Source: Roseivirga sp. BDSF3-8 | Lineage (GTDB): Bacteria > Bacteroidota > Bacteroidia > Cytophagales > Cyclobacteriaceae | DNA: 64,000 nucleotides | NCBI RefSeq assembly: GCF_041449215.1 | Contig: NZ_JBGNFV010000001.1 | Span: 3,117,001-3,181,000, forward strand | Reading direction: 5' to 3' | Part shown: piece after piece, positions 8,372-18,199 of the stretch | How the letters are laid out: every line of letters starts with the position of its first letter | Numbering within the stretch: position 1 is the stretch's first letter | Program-made: the position numbers and the translations under genes | The notes under the pieces: model-generated | The model's database searches: none | What the model was told of the DNA's origin: nothing | Seen by the model: only the letters and a program-made list of their open reading frames with translations

Positions 8372-8821
8372 ATGAACATCTACACGCGACCACTGTATCA
8401 TCTGGTTTTTAGTACTGCCTATCAAAAGCCTGTGCTACATAAATCTAACCGGTCTGAACTATTCAGATACATCACCGGTATACTGAAAAATCGTAACTGT
8501 ACTCTTCTGCGTATCAATGGCGTGGATGATCATGTACATATACTGCTCAGCATACCTACGGATATGCCTGTAAACAGGGTGGTTAGGGATATTAAGAATG
8601 CGAGCACGCGCTTTATTAAGGAGAAGGAGTTGTTTCCGGATTTCAGAGGCTGGGAAAGTGGCTTTTGTGCCTTTACCGTTTCGGCCAAAGATAAGGAACA
8701 ACTCATCATGTACATAAGAAACCAGGAAGAGCATCACCGTTATGTGCCCTTCGAAGATGAAAGACAATCTCTGCTTATAGAAAATGGCTTATACCAGCGT
8801 GCCGGGCTGGTACCTGCCTGA
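8372..8821 (+). CDS. Y1 HUH transposase, RAYT-like
   Basis: A 149-residue single-domain Y1 transposase that acts by single-strand cleavage. The HUH pair is in DDHVHILLS (His54, His56). The catalytic tyrosine is probably Tyr114 in MYIRNQEEHH, a spacing typical of REP-associated tyrosine transposases in which the protein ends soon after. No tnpB partner and no clear paired transposon ends were found, so it may be a domesticated RAYT-type enzyme acting on dispersed palindromes rather than a mobile IS. It has its own terminator. It is only distantly similar to the IS200-type transposase at 18798. Confidence 0.85.
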   Translation: MNIYTRPLYHLVFSTAYQKPVLHKSNRSELFRYITGILKNRNCTLLRINGVDDHVHILLSIPTDMPVNRVVRDIKNASTRFIKEKELFPDFRGWESGFCAFTVSAKDKEQLIMYIRNQEEHHRYVPFEDERQSLLIENGLYQRAGLVPA

Positions 8822-8854
8822 GAGAGATCCTGACCGGTATTAATTTTACACGAT

Positions 8855-8892
8855 AACCAGAGCAACCTATTCGCAAATGCTCTGGTTTTTTT
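8855..8892 (+). terminator. Hairpin terminator after the Y1 transposase
   Basis: A 10-bp stem AACCAGAGCA/TGCTCTGGTT with a 14-base loop followed by a T run, 33 bases after the stop. Confidence 0.8.
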
Positions 8893-8969
8893 GTGCCCTT
8901 TTCTGTCTGCAGGAGCCAATAATTCTCGGATTCGCTTATTCTTTATTCACTCCTCTGCCATTAATTCCT

Positions 8970-8977
8970 TAATTTTG
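8970..8977 (+). promoter_or_regulatory. Candidate -7 element of valS
   Basis: TAATTTTG fits the Bacteroidota TAnnTTTG consensus and lies 37 bases before the valS ATG. No convincing -33 TTG partner is visible at the usual spacing. Confidence 0.4.
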
Positions 8978-9014
8978 CGCCTTCGAAAGAGCATCATTAC
9001 CAGACGAACGCTTT

Positions 9015-11660
9015 ATGTCTACGCAAAAACAAACCGACCTGCCTGCTAAGTATAGCCCGACAGAGGTAGAGGACAAGTGGTATGCATACTGGCTTGAGCA
9101 AAACTACTTTGCCAGCAAGCCTGATCCTGATAAGGAGCCATTCTGTATCACGATACCCCCCCCAAACGTAACGGGTGTATTGCATATGGGCCATATGCTC
9201 AATAATACCATCCAGGATGTGCTGGTGCGCCGGGCGCGTATGCAGGGTAAGGAAGCCTGCTGGGTGCCGGGTACTGACCATGCTTCCATTGCTACGGAGG
9301 CGAGGGTAGTGGCTATGCTCAAGGAGCAGGGCATAAGCAAGGACCAGCTTAGCCGTGAGGACTTCCTCAAGCATGCCTGGGAGTGGAAAGAGAAATATGG
9401 TGGCATCATACTGGAGCAGCTTAAGAAACTGGGGGCTTCATGCGACTGGGAGCGTACCCGCTTCACTATGGATGCTAACATGAGTGAGCAGGTAATAAAG
9501 GTGTTTGTGGACCTGCATGATAAGGGGCAGATATACCGCGGCATGCGTATGGTAAACTGGGACCCTGAGGGTAAGACGGCCCTGTCTGACGATGAGGTAA
9601 TCCATAAGGAAACGAATGCCAAACTGTACCATCTGGCCTATAAAATAGAGGGTAGCGACGAGACGATCACGATTGCTACGGTACGTCCGGAAACTATTCT
9701 GGGTGATACGGCGATATGTGTGCACCCGGATGATGACCGCTATAAGCACCTGCATGGCAAAAAGGCGCTGGTACCTCTTATCGACCGGGCGATACCTATC
9801 ATCCCTGACACGTATGTGGAGATGGAGTTTGGTACGGGTGCCCTGAAGGTAACGCCTGCGCACGACCCTAATGACTATGAGCTGGGGATAAAGCATGATC
9901 TGGAGGTAGTGGACATCCTGAATGAGGATGGCTCGCTCAATGAGGCGGCTCAGCTATACGTAGGGGAGGACCGCTTCGTAGTACGCAAAAAGATTGTGAA
10001 GGAGCTGGAGGAGAAGGGCTTCCTTACCAAAACAGAGGATTATAAGAGTAATGTAGGCTACAGCGAGCGTACTAATGCGGTGGTAGAGCCGCGTATTTCC
10101 ATGCAGTGGTTTGTGAAAATGGAGGAGCTGACGAAGCCTGCATTGGAACACGTGATGGACGATACGATCAGGCTGCACCCGCCGAAGTTTAAGAACATGT
10201 ACCGGAGTTGGATGGAGAATGTACGCGACTGGTGCATCAGCCGCCAGCTATGGTGGGGGCATCGTATTCCTGCCTGGTATATAGATGATACGCGTGACTA
10301 TGTAGTGGCGGAAACTGAGGAACAGGCTGTGGAGCGGGCCCGTGAAAAGACCGGTGACACTTCGCTGACGGCGGAGCGCCTGCACCAGGATCCGGACGTG
10401 CTGGATACGTGGTTTAGCTCATGGCTGTGGCCTATCAGTGTCTTTGATGGCATACTGGACCCGGACAGTGAGGAAATGAAGTACTACTACCCGACTAATG
10501 ATTTGGTAACGGCGCCTGAGATCCTCTTCTTCTGGGTGGCGCGTATGATCATCGCCGGCTATGAGTATCGCGGGGAAAAGCCTTTCTCTAACGTGTACCT
10601 AACGGGTATCGTACGGGACAAGCTGGGCCGTAAGATGAGCAAGTCGCTTGGTAACAGTCCTGATCCGCTCGGACTTATCGATGTTTACGGCGCTGACGGC
10701 GTACGCACAGGCATGCTGTTCAGTTCTCCGGCGGGTAACGACTTGCTGTTTGACGAAAAGCTGTGTGAGCAGGGCCGTAACTTTAACAACAAGATATGGA
10801 ATGCCTTCCGCCTTATTAAAGGATGGGAGGTAAGTGAAGGCTCTTCGGATAAAGGTAGCAAGAAGGCTATCGAGTGGTTTGGTAACCGGTTTAACCGTGC
10901 CATGGCTGATCTGAATGAGGCTTTTGATAACTTCCGCATCAGTGATGCGCTGCACATAGTGTACAAGCTGGCGTGGGACGATTTCTGCTCGTGGTACCTG
11001 GAGATGGTGAAACCTCCTTACGGCGATCCCATAGACCGGGAAACGTATAATGCTACGCTTGGATTCCTGGATGACCTGCTGCGGGTGCTGCATCCGTTTA
11101 TGCCTTTTATCACGGAAGAGATATGGCAGCATATGCAGGAGCGTGGTGCAGGTGAAAGCATCTGTGTAGCAGCTTACCCTGAGGCAGGGACCTATGATAA
11201 AGAGGTGCTGCAGAAAGGTGAGGTGGCCTTTGAGGCTATCGCACAAGTGCGTAACCTGAGAAACAGTAAGGGGCTTTCTCCTAAAGAGGCGCTGAAACTG
11301 GAGCTCACCACGGAGCGCCAGGGGGTGTACAAGGACTGGGAAGAGATCATACGTAAGCTGGCGAACCTGGAGGGGATTGCCTATAACGGCGAACGCTCGG
11401 AAGGGGCGGCTACCTTTATGGTAGGGCCTGATGAGTGCAGCGTGCCTCTCGCCGGACAGGTGGATGTGGAAGAGGAAAAGAAAGCGCTGGAAAAAGAGCT
11501 GGAATACGCTAAGGGCTTCCTGCGCACAGTAGAGAAAAAGCTGAGCAATGAGCGTTTTGTGTCTAATGCACCTGAGGAGGTAGTGGCGATGGAAAAGAAG
11601 AAGAAGGAGGACACTGAGGCTAAAATCAAAGCGCTGGAGGAGAGTTTGGCGAGGCTTTAA
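9015..11660 (+). CDS. valS: Valyl-tRNA synthetase
   Basis: Class I aminoacyl-tRNA synthetase that charges tRNA-Val, with an editing domain for mischarged threonine. The 881 residues match the family. The HIGH-type motif is in [15 protein letters not shown] near residues 50-64, the editing (CP1) insert lies about 200-350, and the KMSKS loop is at 540-544. An anticodon-binding helical domain follows, and the C terminus (about 810-881) is the positively charged coiled coil that is diagnostic for ValRS. The start at 9015 gives the expected N terminus. It is a monocistronic gene with a terminator directly after it. Confidence 0.97.
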   Translation: MSTQKQTDLPAKYSPTEVEDKWYAYWLEQNYFASKPDPDKEPFCITIPPPNVTGVLHMGHMLNNTIQDVLVRRARMQGKEACWVPGTDHASIATEARVVAMLKEQGISKDQLSREDFLKHAWEWKEKYGGIILEQLKKLGASCDWERTRFTMDANMSEQVIKVFVDLHDKGQIYRGMRMVNWDPEGKTALSDDEVIHKETNAKLYHLAYKIEGSDETITIATVRPETILGDTAICVHPDDDRYKHLHGKKALVPLIDRAIPIIPDTYVEMEFGTGALKVTPAHDPNDYELGIKHDLEVVDILNEDGSLNEAAQLYVGEDRFVVRKKIVKELEEKGFLTKTEDYKSNVGYSERTNAVVEPRISMQWFVKMEELTKPALEHVMDDTIRLHPPKFKNMYRSWMENVRDWCISRQLWWGHRIPAWYIDDTRDYVVAETEEQAVERAREKTGDTSLTAERLHQDPDVLDTWFSSWLWPISVFDGILDPDSEEMKYYYPTNDLVTAPEILFFWVARMIIAGYEYRGEKPFSNVYLTGIVRDKLGRKMSKSLGNSPDPLGLIDVYGADGVRTGMLFSSPAGNDLLFDEKLCEQGRNFNNKIWNAFRLIKGWEVSEGSSDKGSKKAIEWFGNRFNRAMADLNEAFDNFRISDALHIVYKLAWDDFCSWYLEMVKPPYGDPIDRETYNATLGFLDDLLRVLHPFMPFITEEIWQHMQERGAGESICVAAYPEAGTYDKEVLQKGEVAFEAIAQVRNLRNSKGLSPKEALKLELTTERQGVYKDWEEIIRKLANLEGIAYNGERSEGAATFMVGPDECSVPLAGQVDVEEEKKALEKELEYAKGFLRTVEKKLSNERFVSNAPEEVVAMEKKKKEDTEAKIKALEESLARL

Positions 11661-11685
11661 CAGGTCTTCACATTATATAACTTAC

Positions 11686-11715
11686 AAAAGGCTGCCCTGA
11701 GGGTGGCCTTTTTTA
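11686..11715 (+). terminator. Hairpin terminator of valS
   Basis: A stem of AAGGCTGCCC with GGGTGGCCTT (two G-U pairs) followed by a T run, about 25 bases after the valS stop codon. Confidence 0.8.
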
Positions 11716-11727
11716 ATGGGTTAATGT

Positions 11728-12412
11728 GAGAATTGATGAGTAATAGAATTACAGAATAATAGCGTTTTGAGTGGAAGTGGTAGATAGACGGAGGTGGGGG
11801 AAGTAGGCGTGAGGAGTTGTGAGTGTTGAGTTATGAATTGGGGAGTGGTAGTTTGATGAGGATGGGGGGAGTGATTAGTTTTGAGTGTTAAGTTATGGGT
11901 GGGGGAGGGTTGCAGAGTAATTGAATATTGAGGTTGCCGGAAATGAATGCGGCTTTATAAGAATAGTTCAATTTATGGGTTTTGCCGGAGGAGGGGCGAA
12001 GCTATGACGAACGCACTATGAACTATACTAAAACGATAAGCGAAGGAGAAGCGAAGGAGATGGGAAGTATTAGAAAGGATATTTGGCGGTAATGGCCCGC
12101 AAAACTCTGGATAAGCTATGTTGGTATGTTTTAAAAGTACAAAAAAGTGGGTTAATAACAAGGGTAATAAGTGGCGTTTAGCAGGTTGAAAAATTGTGAA
12201 GATGTTCTTTTTTAATGAGTGAATGATAGAATTGATGAGTAACAGAGTAATTGAGTGTTGAGTTTTTAGTTATGAGTTGGAGAGTGGTAGTTTGATGGAG
12301 ATGGGAGGAATGGGGGGTGATGGGTTTTCTGTTGAGTTAAGAGTTGGAGGCGGTGGGTGAGTAATAGAATAAGATAGTTTTGGGTAACAGAGCTTAGCAT
12401 TTTGAGTGAATG
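11728..12412 (+). repeat. Degenerate TGAGT-rich dispersed repeat, forward orientation
   Basis: Contains phrases such as TGAGTAATAGAATTACAGAA and GTGGTAGATAGACGGA. The second matches, as reverse complement, the sequence near 56345-56362. The copies are broken and separated by unrelated sequence at about 11950-12180. The same phrases recur at 34405-34480 and 56229-59785. Confidence 0.65.
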
Positions 12413-12445
12413 AGGTGAGGTTATTCTTCACGAAAAGTCAAAATA

Positions 12446-12478
12446 AAAGGCCGCCGGTGAATTTCGCCGGCGGCCTTT
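12446..12478 (-). terminator. Hairpin terminator of the CheB-CheR hybrid kinase gene
   Basis: A 12-bp stem AAAGGCCGCCGG/CCGGCGGCCTTT with a 9-base loop. On the minus strand it is followed by a T-rich tail and starts right after the stop codon at 12482. Confidence 0.9.
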
Positions 12479-12481
12479 ATA

Positions 12482-15400
12482 TTATTCGCCCGGTTCGGAT
12501 TGTTTTTCTGCGCTCAGGCCTAGCTGCTTCATAATTTGCTGTTTCAGCAGGGAGGGCTCTACGGGCTTGGAGAGGTAGCCGTTCATGCCTGCCTTCCGGC
12601 TGAGCTGCTGATACTCTGAATGCACGTGTGCTGTCACGCCGACAATAGGGACACTGCGCTTTTTCTCATCAGGAAGCATCCTGATGATCTGTGATAGTTC
12701 GAGGCCATCCATCTCATTCATTTGAATATCAAGCAGCAGGAGGGAGAAGTTCTTTCTCAACACCTTTTGCAGGCCGCTCTTGCCATTCATGGCTATGTCG
12801 TAGCGGCAACCAAGGTTTTTCAGATAGTGCTCCATAACGGTCACATTGGTAAGCTGATCTTCTACCACGAGTATGGGGTATTCGGCCGCCTCTTTCGGAT
12901 CAGTGAAGATGGGCGAAAGGTCTTCTGTGATTACGTGAGATTCTAATGAATTTTCTACTTCTGTTTCTTCGGTTTTACCCAATGGGATGATAACAGTAAA
13001 GGTGGACCCATTGCCAAGAGAGCTATCTAGCTCTATGGTGCCATTCATTAGCTCCAGAAGTTCCTTGACTATTGCAAGTCCGAGCCCTGTACCCCCAAAC
13101 TTACGGCTGGTACTGACATCTGCCTGGCTGAATTTCTCAAAAATGAGGTTCTTCTGGTCTTTAGAGATGCCTATGCCGGTATCGGCCACGGTTATTTTAA
13201 CAAGGTGATTATCCTCACTATTGCCTTCTGATGTGGCAGATAGGGTGATTTTACCTCTTTCGGTAAACTTGATGGCATTGCTCAGCAGATTTTGTAATAC
13301 CTGGCTTATTCTCATCGGGTCACCCAAATAGGTGCGTGGAAGGTTGGGGTCTATATTCAGAATAAACTCCAGGCTTTTGTTCTGGCCGGCTGCACTTGCC
13401 ATTTCCACCTGTTGGTTGAGCTCTTTGTAGAGGTCAAAGGTGGTGATCTCCAGATTGAGCTGGCCTGCTTCCATCTTTGCGTAGTCCAGGATGTCATTGA
13501 TAAGACTGAGCAACCTGTCAGAACTGGTCTTGAGCGTGTCCAGCAGTTTTTTCTTACGGTCCTCTTCCACCTCCATCTTGGTAAGGATGTTGGTGATGCC
13601 GTGTATGGCACTCATGGGCGTCCTTATCTCGTGGCTCATATTGGCGAGGAAGGCAGACTTGGCCACACTAGCCGCCTCGGCAGCGACCTTCTCTTCCATC
13701 AGGCGATTTTCGTGCTTCTTCCGTACGCTGATGTCCCGGATAATAACGGCTATCGATTGCTTCTGAGATAGCTTATTATTAACGTTTACTACCTGTCGCT
13801 CTATCAGCAGTTCTTTGCCATCCCGGTCTACGAGTGGCATCTCCTGCGGGCTGGATGTGCCATACTCGACTTTGTTACTGAAGTCTATAAGGGGAAGTAT
13901 GTCCTTCAGGTTTAATTTCTTGATCTCATCCTCAGCGTACCCGGTTTGTTCCAGCAGTTCAGGGTTTGCATAGACGATCTGCATGGGGTCTTTGCTCTTA
14001 GCAGGCCGCTCGGCGACTACCACCATATCGTTCATGGAGGTGATGATGCGCTGGTACATTCTGAGGTAGTCTTCAAATTCTACCTTTTCTGTGATATCGG
14101 TAGAAATACCGCAGAGAGCGATTATCTCACCCTCCTGGTTCTGCATGGGGAATTTGACTGACAGGTAAGTGACCCTGTGGCCTTCTTTGTCAAGAATCTC
14201 CTCTTCCAGCTGCAGCACTTCTTCTTTTTGTAAGGTCTGCAGGTCGTTCTGGGCCACCTTGTCGGCCATCTCTTTAGGAAAGAGATCTTTGTCTTTCGAT
14301 CCCAGTACTTTTTCTTCACTAAGATTAAAAAGTTCAAGGAAAGCCTCATTAACTAATATATACCGGCCGGCGAGGTCTTTGATGTAGATGGGGGTGGTGG
14401 TATTGTCCAGAATGGCTTTTAGCCTTCGCTCGCTGTCTTTTACCATACGGCGCTCTTTTATCAGTTCCGTACGGTCTTTAAAGAGGAGGAGAATCTCTTT
14501 TTCTTCTTTATTATTCTTCTGAATAATAGGCTGCAGCTCCATTTCATAGTAGCGGCCATTGAAGGATACTTCCTCTTCATGGCTCTTTCTTTCGAGCATG
14601 GCCTGCTGCATCTTTTTCCGCATGTCGTCAAAGTTGAGCTCGTGCGGCAGTATCGCAAAGAGGGGAAGTGTTTCGGGGGTGTTTTTGCGGATATTAAATG
14701 TCTCCTGAGCTGCGAGGTTGAAGCGTTTAACCTGGTATTCCTGATTTATTCGCATCACCGGGTAGTGCAGGGAATTTACCAGTTGCTCCAGCTCAGCAGT
14801 TTGCTTTTCGAGCTCCTGGGTTTTGCTATTCAGCTCATCATTAACGGTAGACAGCTCTTCGTTTGTACTTTGTAGTTCCTGGTTGGCGGTTTCGAGCTCT
14901 TCGTTGGTGCTTTGCAGCTCTTCGTTACTGCTCTGCATTTCTTCATTTGAAAGCTGCAGCTCCTCATTGCTGCTTTCCAGTTCTTCTACTACACTGCGCA
15001 GGTGCTCGCGCAGGGAGCTTACCTCTTCGTTGAGCTGTTGTACCTCTTCGCCGTCACCGGCTCCTACTATATTTTCAGTATCGAGTTCTACCTTCTCCTT
15101 CTCAAAGGAGATAAGCATCATCTTGCCCATGGCTTTTATTTCGCGAATGGGCTTGACCTCCATCTTGAGCGCAAATACCTGGTCGCCATCCATCTTACGG
15201 AGGATTTTGTTTTTTACAGGCTTATTATTTCGCTGGGCTTTCATGAGGAGCACCTGTACGATGCTCTTGAGGTCAGGCAACAGGAGGTCTATCAGGTTAG
15301 ATGTAAAGTTTCCCTTCTGTATGCTCACAAACTCATGGGCGGTACCCATGATCTTTTTTACCATGAAGCGGTCATTGACCAGGATGCTGTTAGGCGCAAT

Positions 15401-16951
15401 GCTTTCTATAAGGTCATCGAACATCCTTTCCAGGTTTTTCTTTTCAGGTCTGGAAATGGAATGCATATTGCCTGTATACTTATTTTGCAGGGAAACAGGC
15501 GAGTTGAATGAGGAGGGGCTGGTGTTGTAGCCTGCGCGTTTCCGGAATATCCGGTTGGTAGAGTCTAAGCTGGTAAACAGATCTTCGTGGCGGCTCAGGT
15601 TTTCGGATTTACCCAAAAATAGCAGGCCGTCGTCATTCAGTGCATAATGAAAGAGGTTGATAAGTTTGGCTTGTATGTCCGGCTGCAGATAGATGAGCAG
15701 GTTACGACAGCTCACCATGTCCAGCCGCTTAAAGGGCGGGTTTTCAATAATATTATGCCGGTTAAAGAGAATGCAGTCGCGTAGTTCTTTACGTACCCTG
15801 AAGGTTCTGCCCTGACCAACAAAATACTTTTCCAGCATGTGGCTGGAAATGGCATACAGGTTTTTGGCTTCATACACCCCTCTGCGCCCCACATTAAGGG
15901 CTTTGTCGTCTATATCTGTAGCAAATATCTGTACCCGCTTGTCGGTGAGGGCATCCAGTCCGCCGAGTATTTCACCAAAAAGACAAGCGAGTGAGTAGGC
16001 TTCCTCACCGGTGGCACATCCTGGCACCCACACTCTGAAGCTGGCATTATCTTCTTTTTCATTTACCAGCTTACGGATGTTCTTGTCTATTGCTTTGAAG
16101 GCTTCTGTGTCCCGGAAGTACTCAGTGACACTGATAATCATGTCGTGATAGAACTCACTCTGCTCATCAGGATGTTCGAGGCTGTACTTCAGGTACTCTT
16201 CCAGCTCCAGTTTACCGGTGGCCACCATACGGCGCTGCAGCCTCCTGGTAATGGTGGTTTCTTTATAGTCACTCAGGTTTACGCCAAAATCCCGGTGAAT
16301 ATTTCTGAATACTTTTTTAAGCAATTGCTGCACCTTGGCCTCGCCCTCATCCAGGCTACTGATGCTGGGGGGCTGGTTTTTCGTTATCTCATATATCTTG
16401 TTGCCTATTTCAGCAGCATGCATGGTGAAATCCACGGCTTCTGTGCGAATACTGGCCATGGGCATGCCGTCATGCTCAGCCTCTTCGGGGTTTTGTACGA
16501 TTACGAGGCCGCCCATCTCATGTACTTTCAATATACCCCTGCTGCCATCGCTGCCGGTGCCGCTAAAGATAACGGCAATGGCGTGGGACCCCAGGTTCTC
16601 TCCCATGGAGTGCAGGAGCCGGTCCACACTTGGCTTGGGCCCGATGCCATCTGATGAAACCAACACCAGCATTTTATTGCGGATGATCACATCATGGTTA
16701 GGAGGGGTCACATAGATCTTACCTGCTTCCGGCCGTACAGGACCTTCCAGTACCGATACGGACAGGGGCATATCCACCCTGGTAAGTATCTCTGTTAAAT
16801 TACTCTTGTAATTAGGTGAAAGGTGCTGGGCTACGATAAAACAAGCGTTGATACCACCGGGGACATTGGAAAAAAAATCTTTTAGCGCCGAGAGGCCGCC
16901 TGCTGATGATCCAATACCTATGTAGTACATGTCGTTTCTGAAGTCGCTCAT
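12482..16951 (-). CDS. CheB-CheR-PAS hybrid histidine kinase with receiver
   Basis: A 1489-residue cytosolic multidomain sensor. In order: a CheB methylesterase domain (about 8-190; triad Ser16, His43, Asp135, all present); a CheR methyltransferase (about 205-475; VPGCATGEEAYS near 312); a heptad-like coiled coil of repeated SNEELQ/STNEEL units (about 637-724); at least three PAS segments (about 730-1070); HisKA with NMSHEIRTPMS (phospho-His1107); a HATPase; and a C-terminal receiver (phospho-Asp1408 in LLLLDIQM). No transmembrane helix is visible. Such fusions occur across bacteria without linked chemotaxis genes, and none is present here. They may couple methylation/demethylation chemistry to phosphorelay, but targets are unknown. 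The gene stands alone. Confidence 0.93.
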   Translation of the reverse strand: MSDFRNDMYYIGIGSSAGGLSALKDFFSNVPGGINACFIVAQHLSPNYKSNLTEILTRVDMPLSVSVLEGPVRPEAGKIYVTPPNHDVIIRNKMLVLVSSDGIGPKPSVDRLLHSMGENLGSHAIAVIFSGTGSDGSRGILKVHEMGGLVIVQNPEEAEHDGMPMASIRTEAVDFTMHAAEIGNKIYEITKNQPPSISSLDEGEAKVQQLLKKVFRNIHRDFGVNLSDYKETTITRRLQRRMVATGKLELEEYLKYSLEHPDEQSEFYHDMIISVTEYFRDTEAFKAIDKNIRKLVNEKEDNASFRVWVPGCATGEEAYSLACLFGEILGGLDALTDKRVQIFATDIDDKALNVGRRGVYEAKNLYAISSHMLEKYFVGQGRTFRVRKELRDCILFNRHNIIENPPFKRLDMVSCRNLLIYLQPDIQAKLINLFHYALNDDGLLFLGKSENLSRHEDLFTSLDSTNRIFRKRAGYNTSPSSFNSPVSLQNKYTGNMHSISRPEKKNLERMFDDLIESIAPNSILVNDRFMVKKIMGTAHEFVSIQKGNFTSNLIDLLLPDLKSIVQVLLMKAQRNNKPVKNKILRKMDGDQVFALKMEVKPIREIKAMGKMMLISFEKEKVELDTENIVGAGDGEEVQQLNEEVSSLREHLRSVVEELESSNEELQLSNEEMQSSNEELQSTNEELETANQELQSTNEELSTVNDELNSKTQELEKQTAELEQLVNSLHYPVMRINQEYQVKRFNLAAQETFNIRKNTPETLPLFAILPHELNFDDMRKKMQQAMLERKSHEEEVSFNGRYYEMELQPIIQKNNKEEKEILLLFKDRTELIKERRMVKDSERRLKAILDNTTTPIYIKDLAGRYILVNEAFLELFNLSEEKVLGSKDKDLFPKEMADKVAQNDLQTLQKEEVLQLEEEILDKEGHRVTYLSVKFPMQNQEGEIIALCGISTDITEKVEFEDYLRMYQRIITSMNDMVVVAERPAKSKDPMQIVYANPELLEQTGYAEDEIKKLNLKDILPLIDFSNKVEYGTSSPQEMPLVDRDGKELLIERQVVNVNNKLSQKQSIAVIIRDISVRKKHENRLMEEKVAAEAASVAKSAFLANMSHEIRTPMSAIHGITNILTKMEVEEDRKKKLLDTLKTSSDRLLSLINDILDYAKMEAGQLNLEITTFDLYKELNQQVEMASAAGQNKSLEFILNIDPNLPRTYLGDPMRISQVLQNLLSNAIKFTERGKITLSATSEGNSEDNHLVKITVADTGIGISKDQKNLIFEKFSQADVSTSRKFGGTGLGLAIVKELLELMNGTIELDSSLGNGSTFTVIIPLGKTEETEVENSLESHVITEDLSPIFTDPKEAAEYPILVVEDQLTNVTVMEHYLKNLGCRYDIAMNGKSGLQKVLRKNFSLLLLDIQMNEMDGLELSQIIRMLPDEKKRSVPIVGVTAHVHSEYQQLSRKAGMNGYLSKPVEPSLLKQQIMKQLGLSAEKQSEPGE

Positions 16952-17062
16952 AAAAAATTATTAGCCTTATTTAGCAAAAAAATGGCCTGAATTGGCCCAA
17001 AGCTAAACGGCTAAAGATACAGACATTATAGGTCTTGTTTAAGTTGAGGTAGAAAATATTTG

Positions 17063-17089
17063 CACAAAAAAACCCGCCGGAGGCGGGTT
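17063..17089 (-). terminator. Hairpin terminator of the DUF6249-like gene
   Basis: An 8-bp stem AACCCGCC/GGCGGGTT with a 3-base loop and, on the minus strand, a run of T. It sits 24 bases after the stop of the gene at 17113. Confidence 0.85.
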
Positions 17090-17112
17090 AAATCGATGTA
17101 GCTAATTAGATG

Positions 17113-17451
17113 TCAAACCTTATTGTTTCTTACTAAAAAGTAAAAAGAAACGAGTCCGAGGCCACCGAAGAGGAATAGCATACTTAAGAATGCCACTTCC
17201 TCTTCCATCAAGGTATAGTTGGCGAGGGAAGAGCCTACCAGCAGACCGAGAGCGGCACCTATAAGTAAAAGCCCGAATTTGAGCGCTCCGTACCTGCCTT
17301 TCTTTTCCTGTTTTGGATGCAGAATATTTGCGTCCAGTCCTTTATCTATTAATGCCATACGCTCTTTATGCCTGGCGGATATAGCTACGTACACGATGCC
17401 GAATACGGATAAAAACAGTACGATGGGTATAAATACTACATGGCTGTCCAT
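17113..17451 (-). CDS. Small membrane protein, DUF6249-like
   Basis: A 112-residue protein with likely membrane helices at about 5-24, 56-79 and 86-107, and a basic cytosolic loop between the first two containing HKERMALIDKGLD. That loop motif is characteristic of a small-membrane-protein family (I place it as DUF6249) often found next to ECF sigma genes in Bacteroidota. It is divergent from the sigma gene at 17616, and the intergenic region carries an inverted repeat. A link to the regulation of that sigma factor is suggested by context only. Confidence 0.75.
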   Translation of the reverse strand: MDSHVVFIPIVLFLSVFGIVYVAISARHKERMALIDKGLDANILHPKQEKKGRYGALKFGLLLIGAALGLLVGSSLANYTLMEEEVAFLSMLFLFGGLGLVSFYFLVRNNKV

Positions 17452-17488
17452 AACTGTAAATTTTTAAATGTTTAAGTTTTTGACCTTG

Positions 17489-17508
17489 TACCTGCTTAGA
17501 TGCAGGTA
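17489..17508. promoter_or_regulatory. Inverted repeat in the divergent sigma promoter region
   Basis: TACCTGC and GCAGGTA, 7-bp perfect arms with a 6-base spacer, between the divergent membrane protein and sigma genes. A third GCAGG half-site follows about 10 bases later. It is a possible operator shared by both genes. Confidence 0.35.
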
Positions 17509-17615
17509 AATGCAGGGCGGTTACAGCTTATGAGAAAAAAAATGACGAACTTCTGAAAAAATATTCCCGGGAGTAATGTAACCAGCGGCCACCGGACAGC
17601 ATCTAAGCTAATGCG

Positions 17616-18191
17616 ATGCAGGAGGAATTAGAATCGATAGCTATTGAAAATGCGCGAAAGGGGAACCCGGCGGGGTGCCGTTACCTGATAGACCGGTACA
17701 AGGACTATGTCTTTAGTATTGCGCTCAGGATACTATCTCACCGGGAAGAGGCTGAAGAAGCGGCCCAGGATGCATTTATGAAGGCTTTTCAGGGGCTGGG
17801 CTCATTTAGCGGCCAGTCTAAATTCTCTACCTGGCTCTACCGTATCGCGTGTAATGAAGCACTGGCCAGGGCGCGTAAAAAGAAGCGCTATGCGGTGGAT
17901 ATAGATGATGTGGAGGAGGTAAAGCTGCCCTGGGATAGTTTTGCTGACCAGTATAAACAGCTCGAGCACAAAACGCGACAGAAATATATACGTATGGCAC
18001 TGGACAGGCTGCCTGATAACGACCGGCTCCTGATCTCGTTATACTACCTGCAGGAGCAGTCTGTGGCTGAGGTGGCTGAGGTAACCGGGCAGGAGGCTAA
18101 CACTGTCAAGGTACGGATACACAGGGCGCGTAAGAAACTGCACACAGCCCTGGCGGGCTTATTAGAAACAGAACTAAAGGAATTGCTTTAA
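17616..18191 (+). CDS. RNA polymerase sigma factor, ECF type
   Basis: A 191-residue ECF sigma factor. Region 2 runs about residues 20-90 (LSHREEAEEAAQDAFMKAF and STWLYRIACNEAL). Region 4 runs about 130-185 (LDRLPDNDRLLISLYYLQEQ and a helix-turn-helix ending TVKVRIHRARKKL). It is followed 8 bases later by a small membrane protein that is the likely anti-sigma factor, and preceded by a divergent DUF6249-like gene. It is not closely similar to the sigma factor at 5470, so two separate ECF circuits lie within 12 kb. Confidence 0.92.
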   Translation: MQEELESIAIENARKGNPAGCRYLIDRYKDYVFSIALRILSHREEAEEAAQDAFMKAFQGLGSFSGQSKFSTWLYRIACNEALARARKKKRYAVDIDDVEEVKLPWDSFADQYKQLEHKTRQKYIRMALDRLPDNDRLLISLYYLQEQSVAEVAEVTGQEANTVKVRIHRARKKLHTALAGLLETELKELL

Positions 18192-18199
18192 TATAGGTC

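Larger units (their letters stand above)
11661..12481. other. Long gene-free gap, mostly dispersed repeat
   Basis: 820 bases without a gene. Two stretches (about 11728-11905 and 12220-12412) belong to the TGAGT-rich dispersed repeat also found near 34.4 and 56-59 kb. The middle (about 11950-12180) is unrelated and unrecognised. Terminators of valS and of the hybrid kinase gene flank it. Confidence 0.7.

Noticed and set aside
14823-15530. Serine-rich plus-strand frame of 235 codons
   Set aside because: It is the mirror image of the SNEELQ coiled-coil region of the hybrid kinase; low complexity comes from that.
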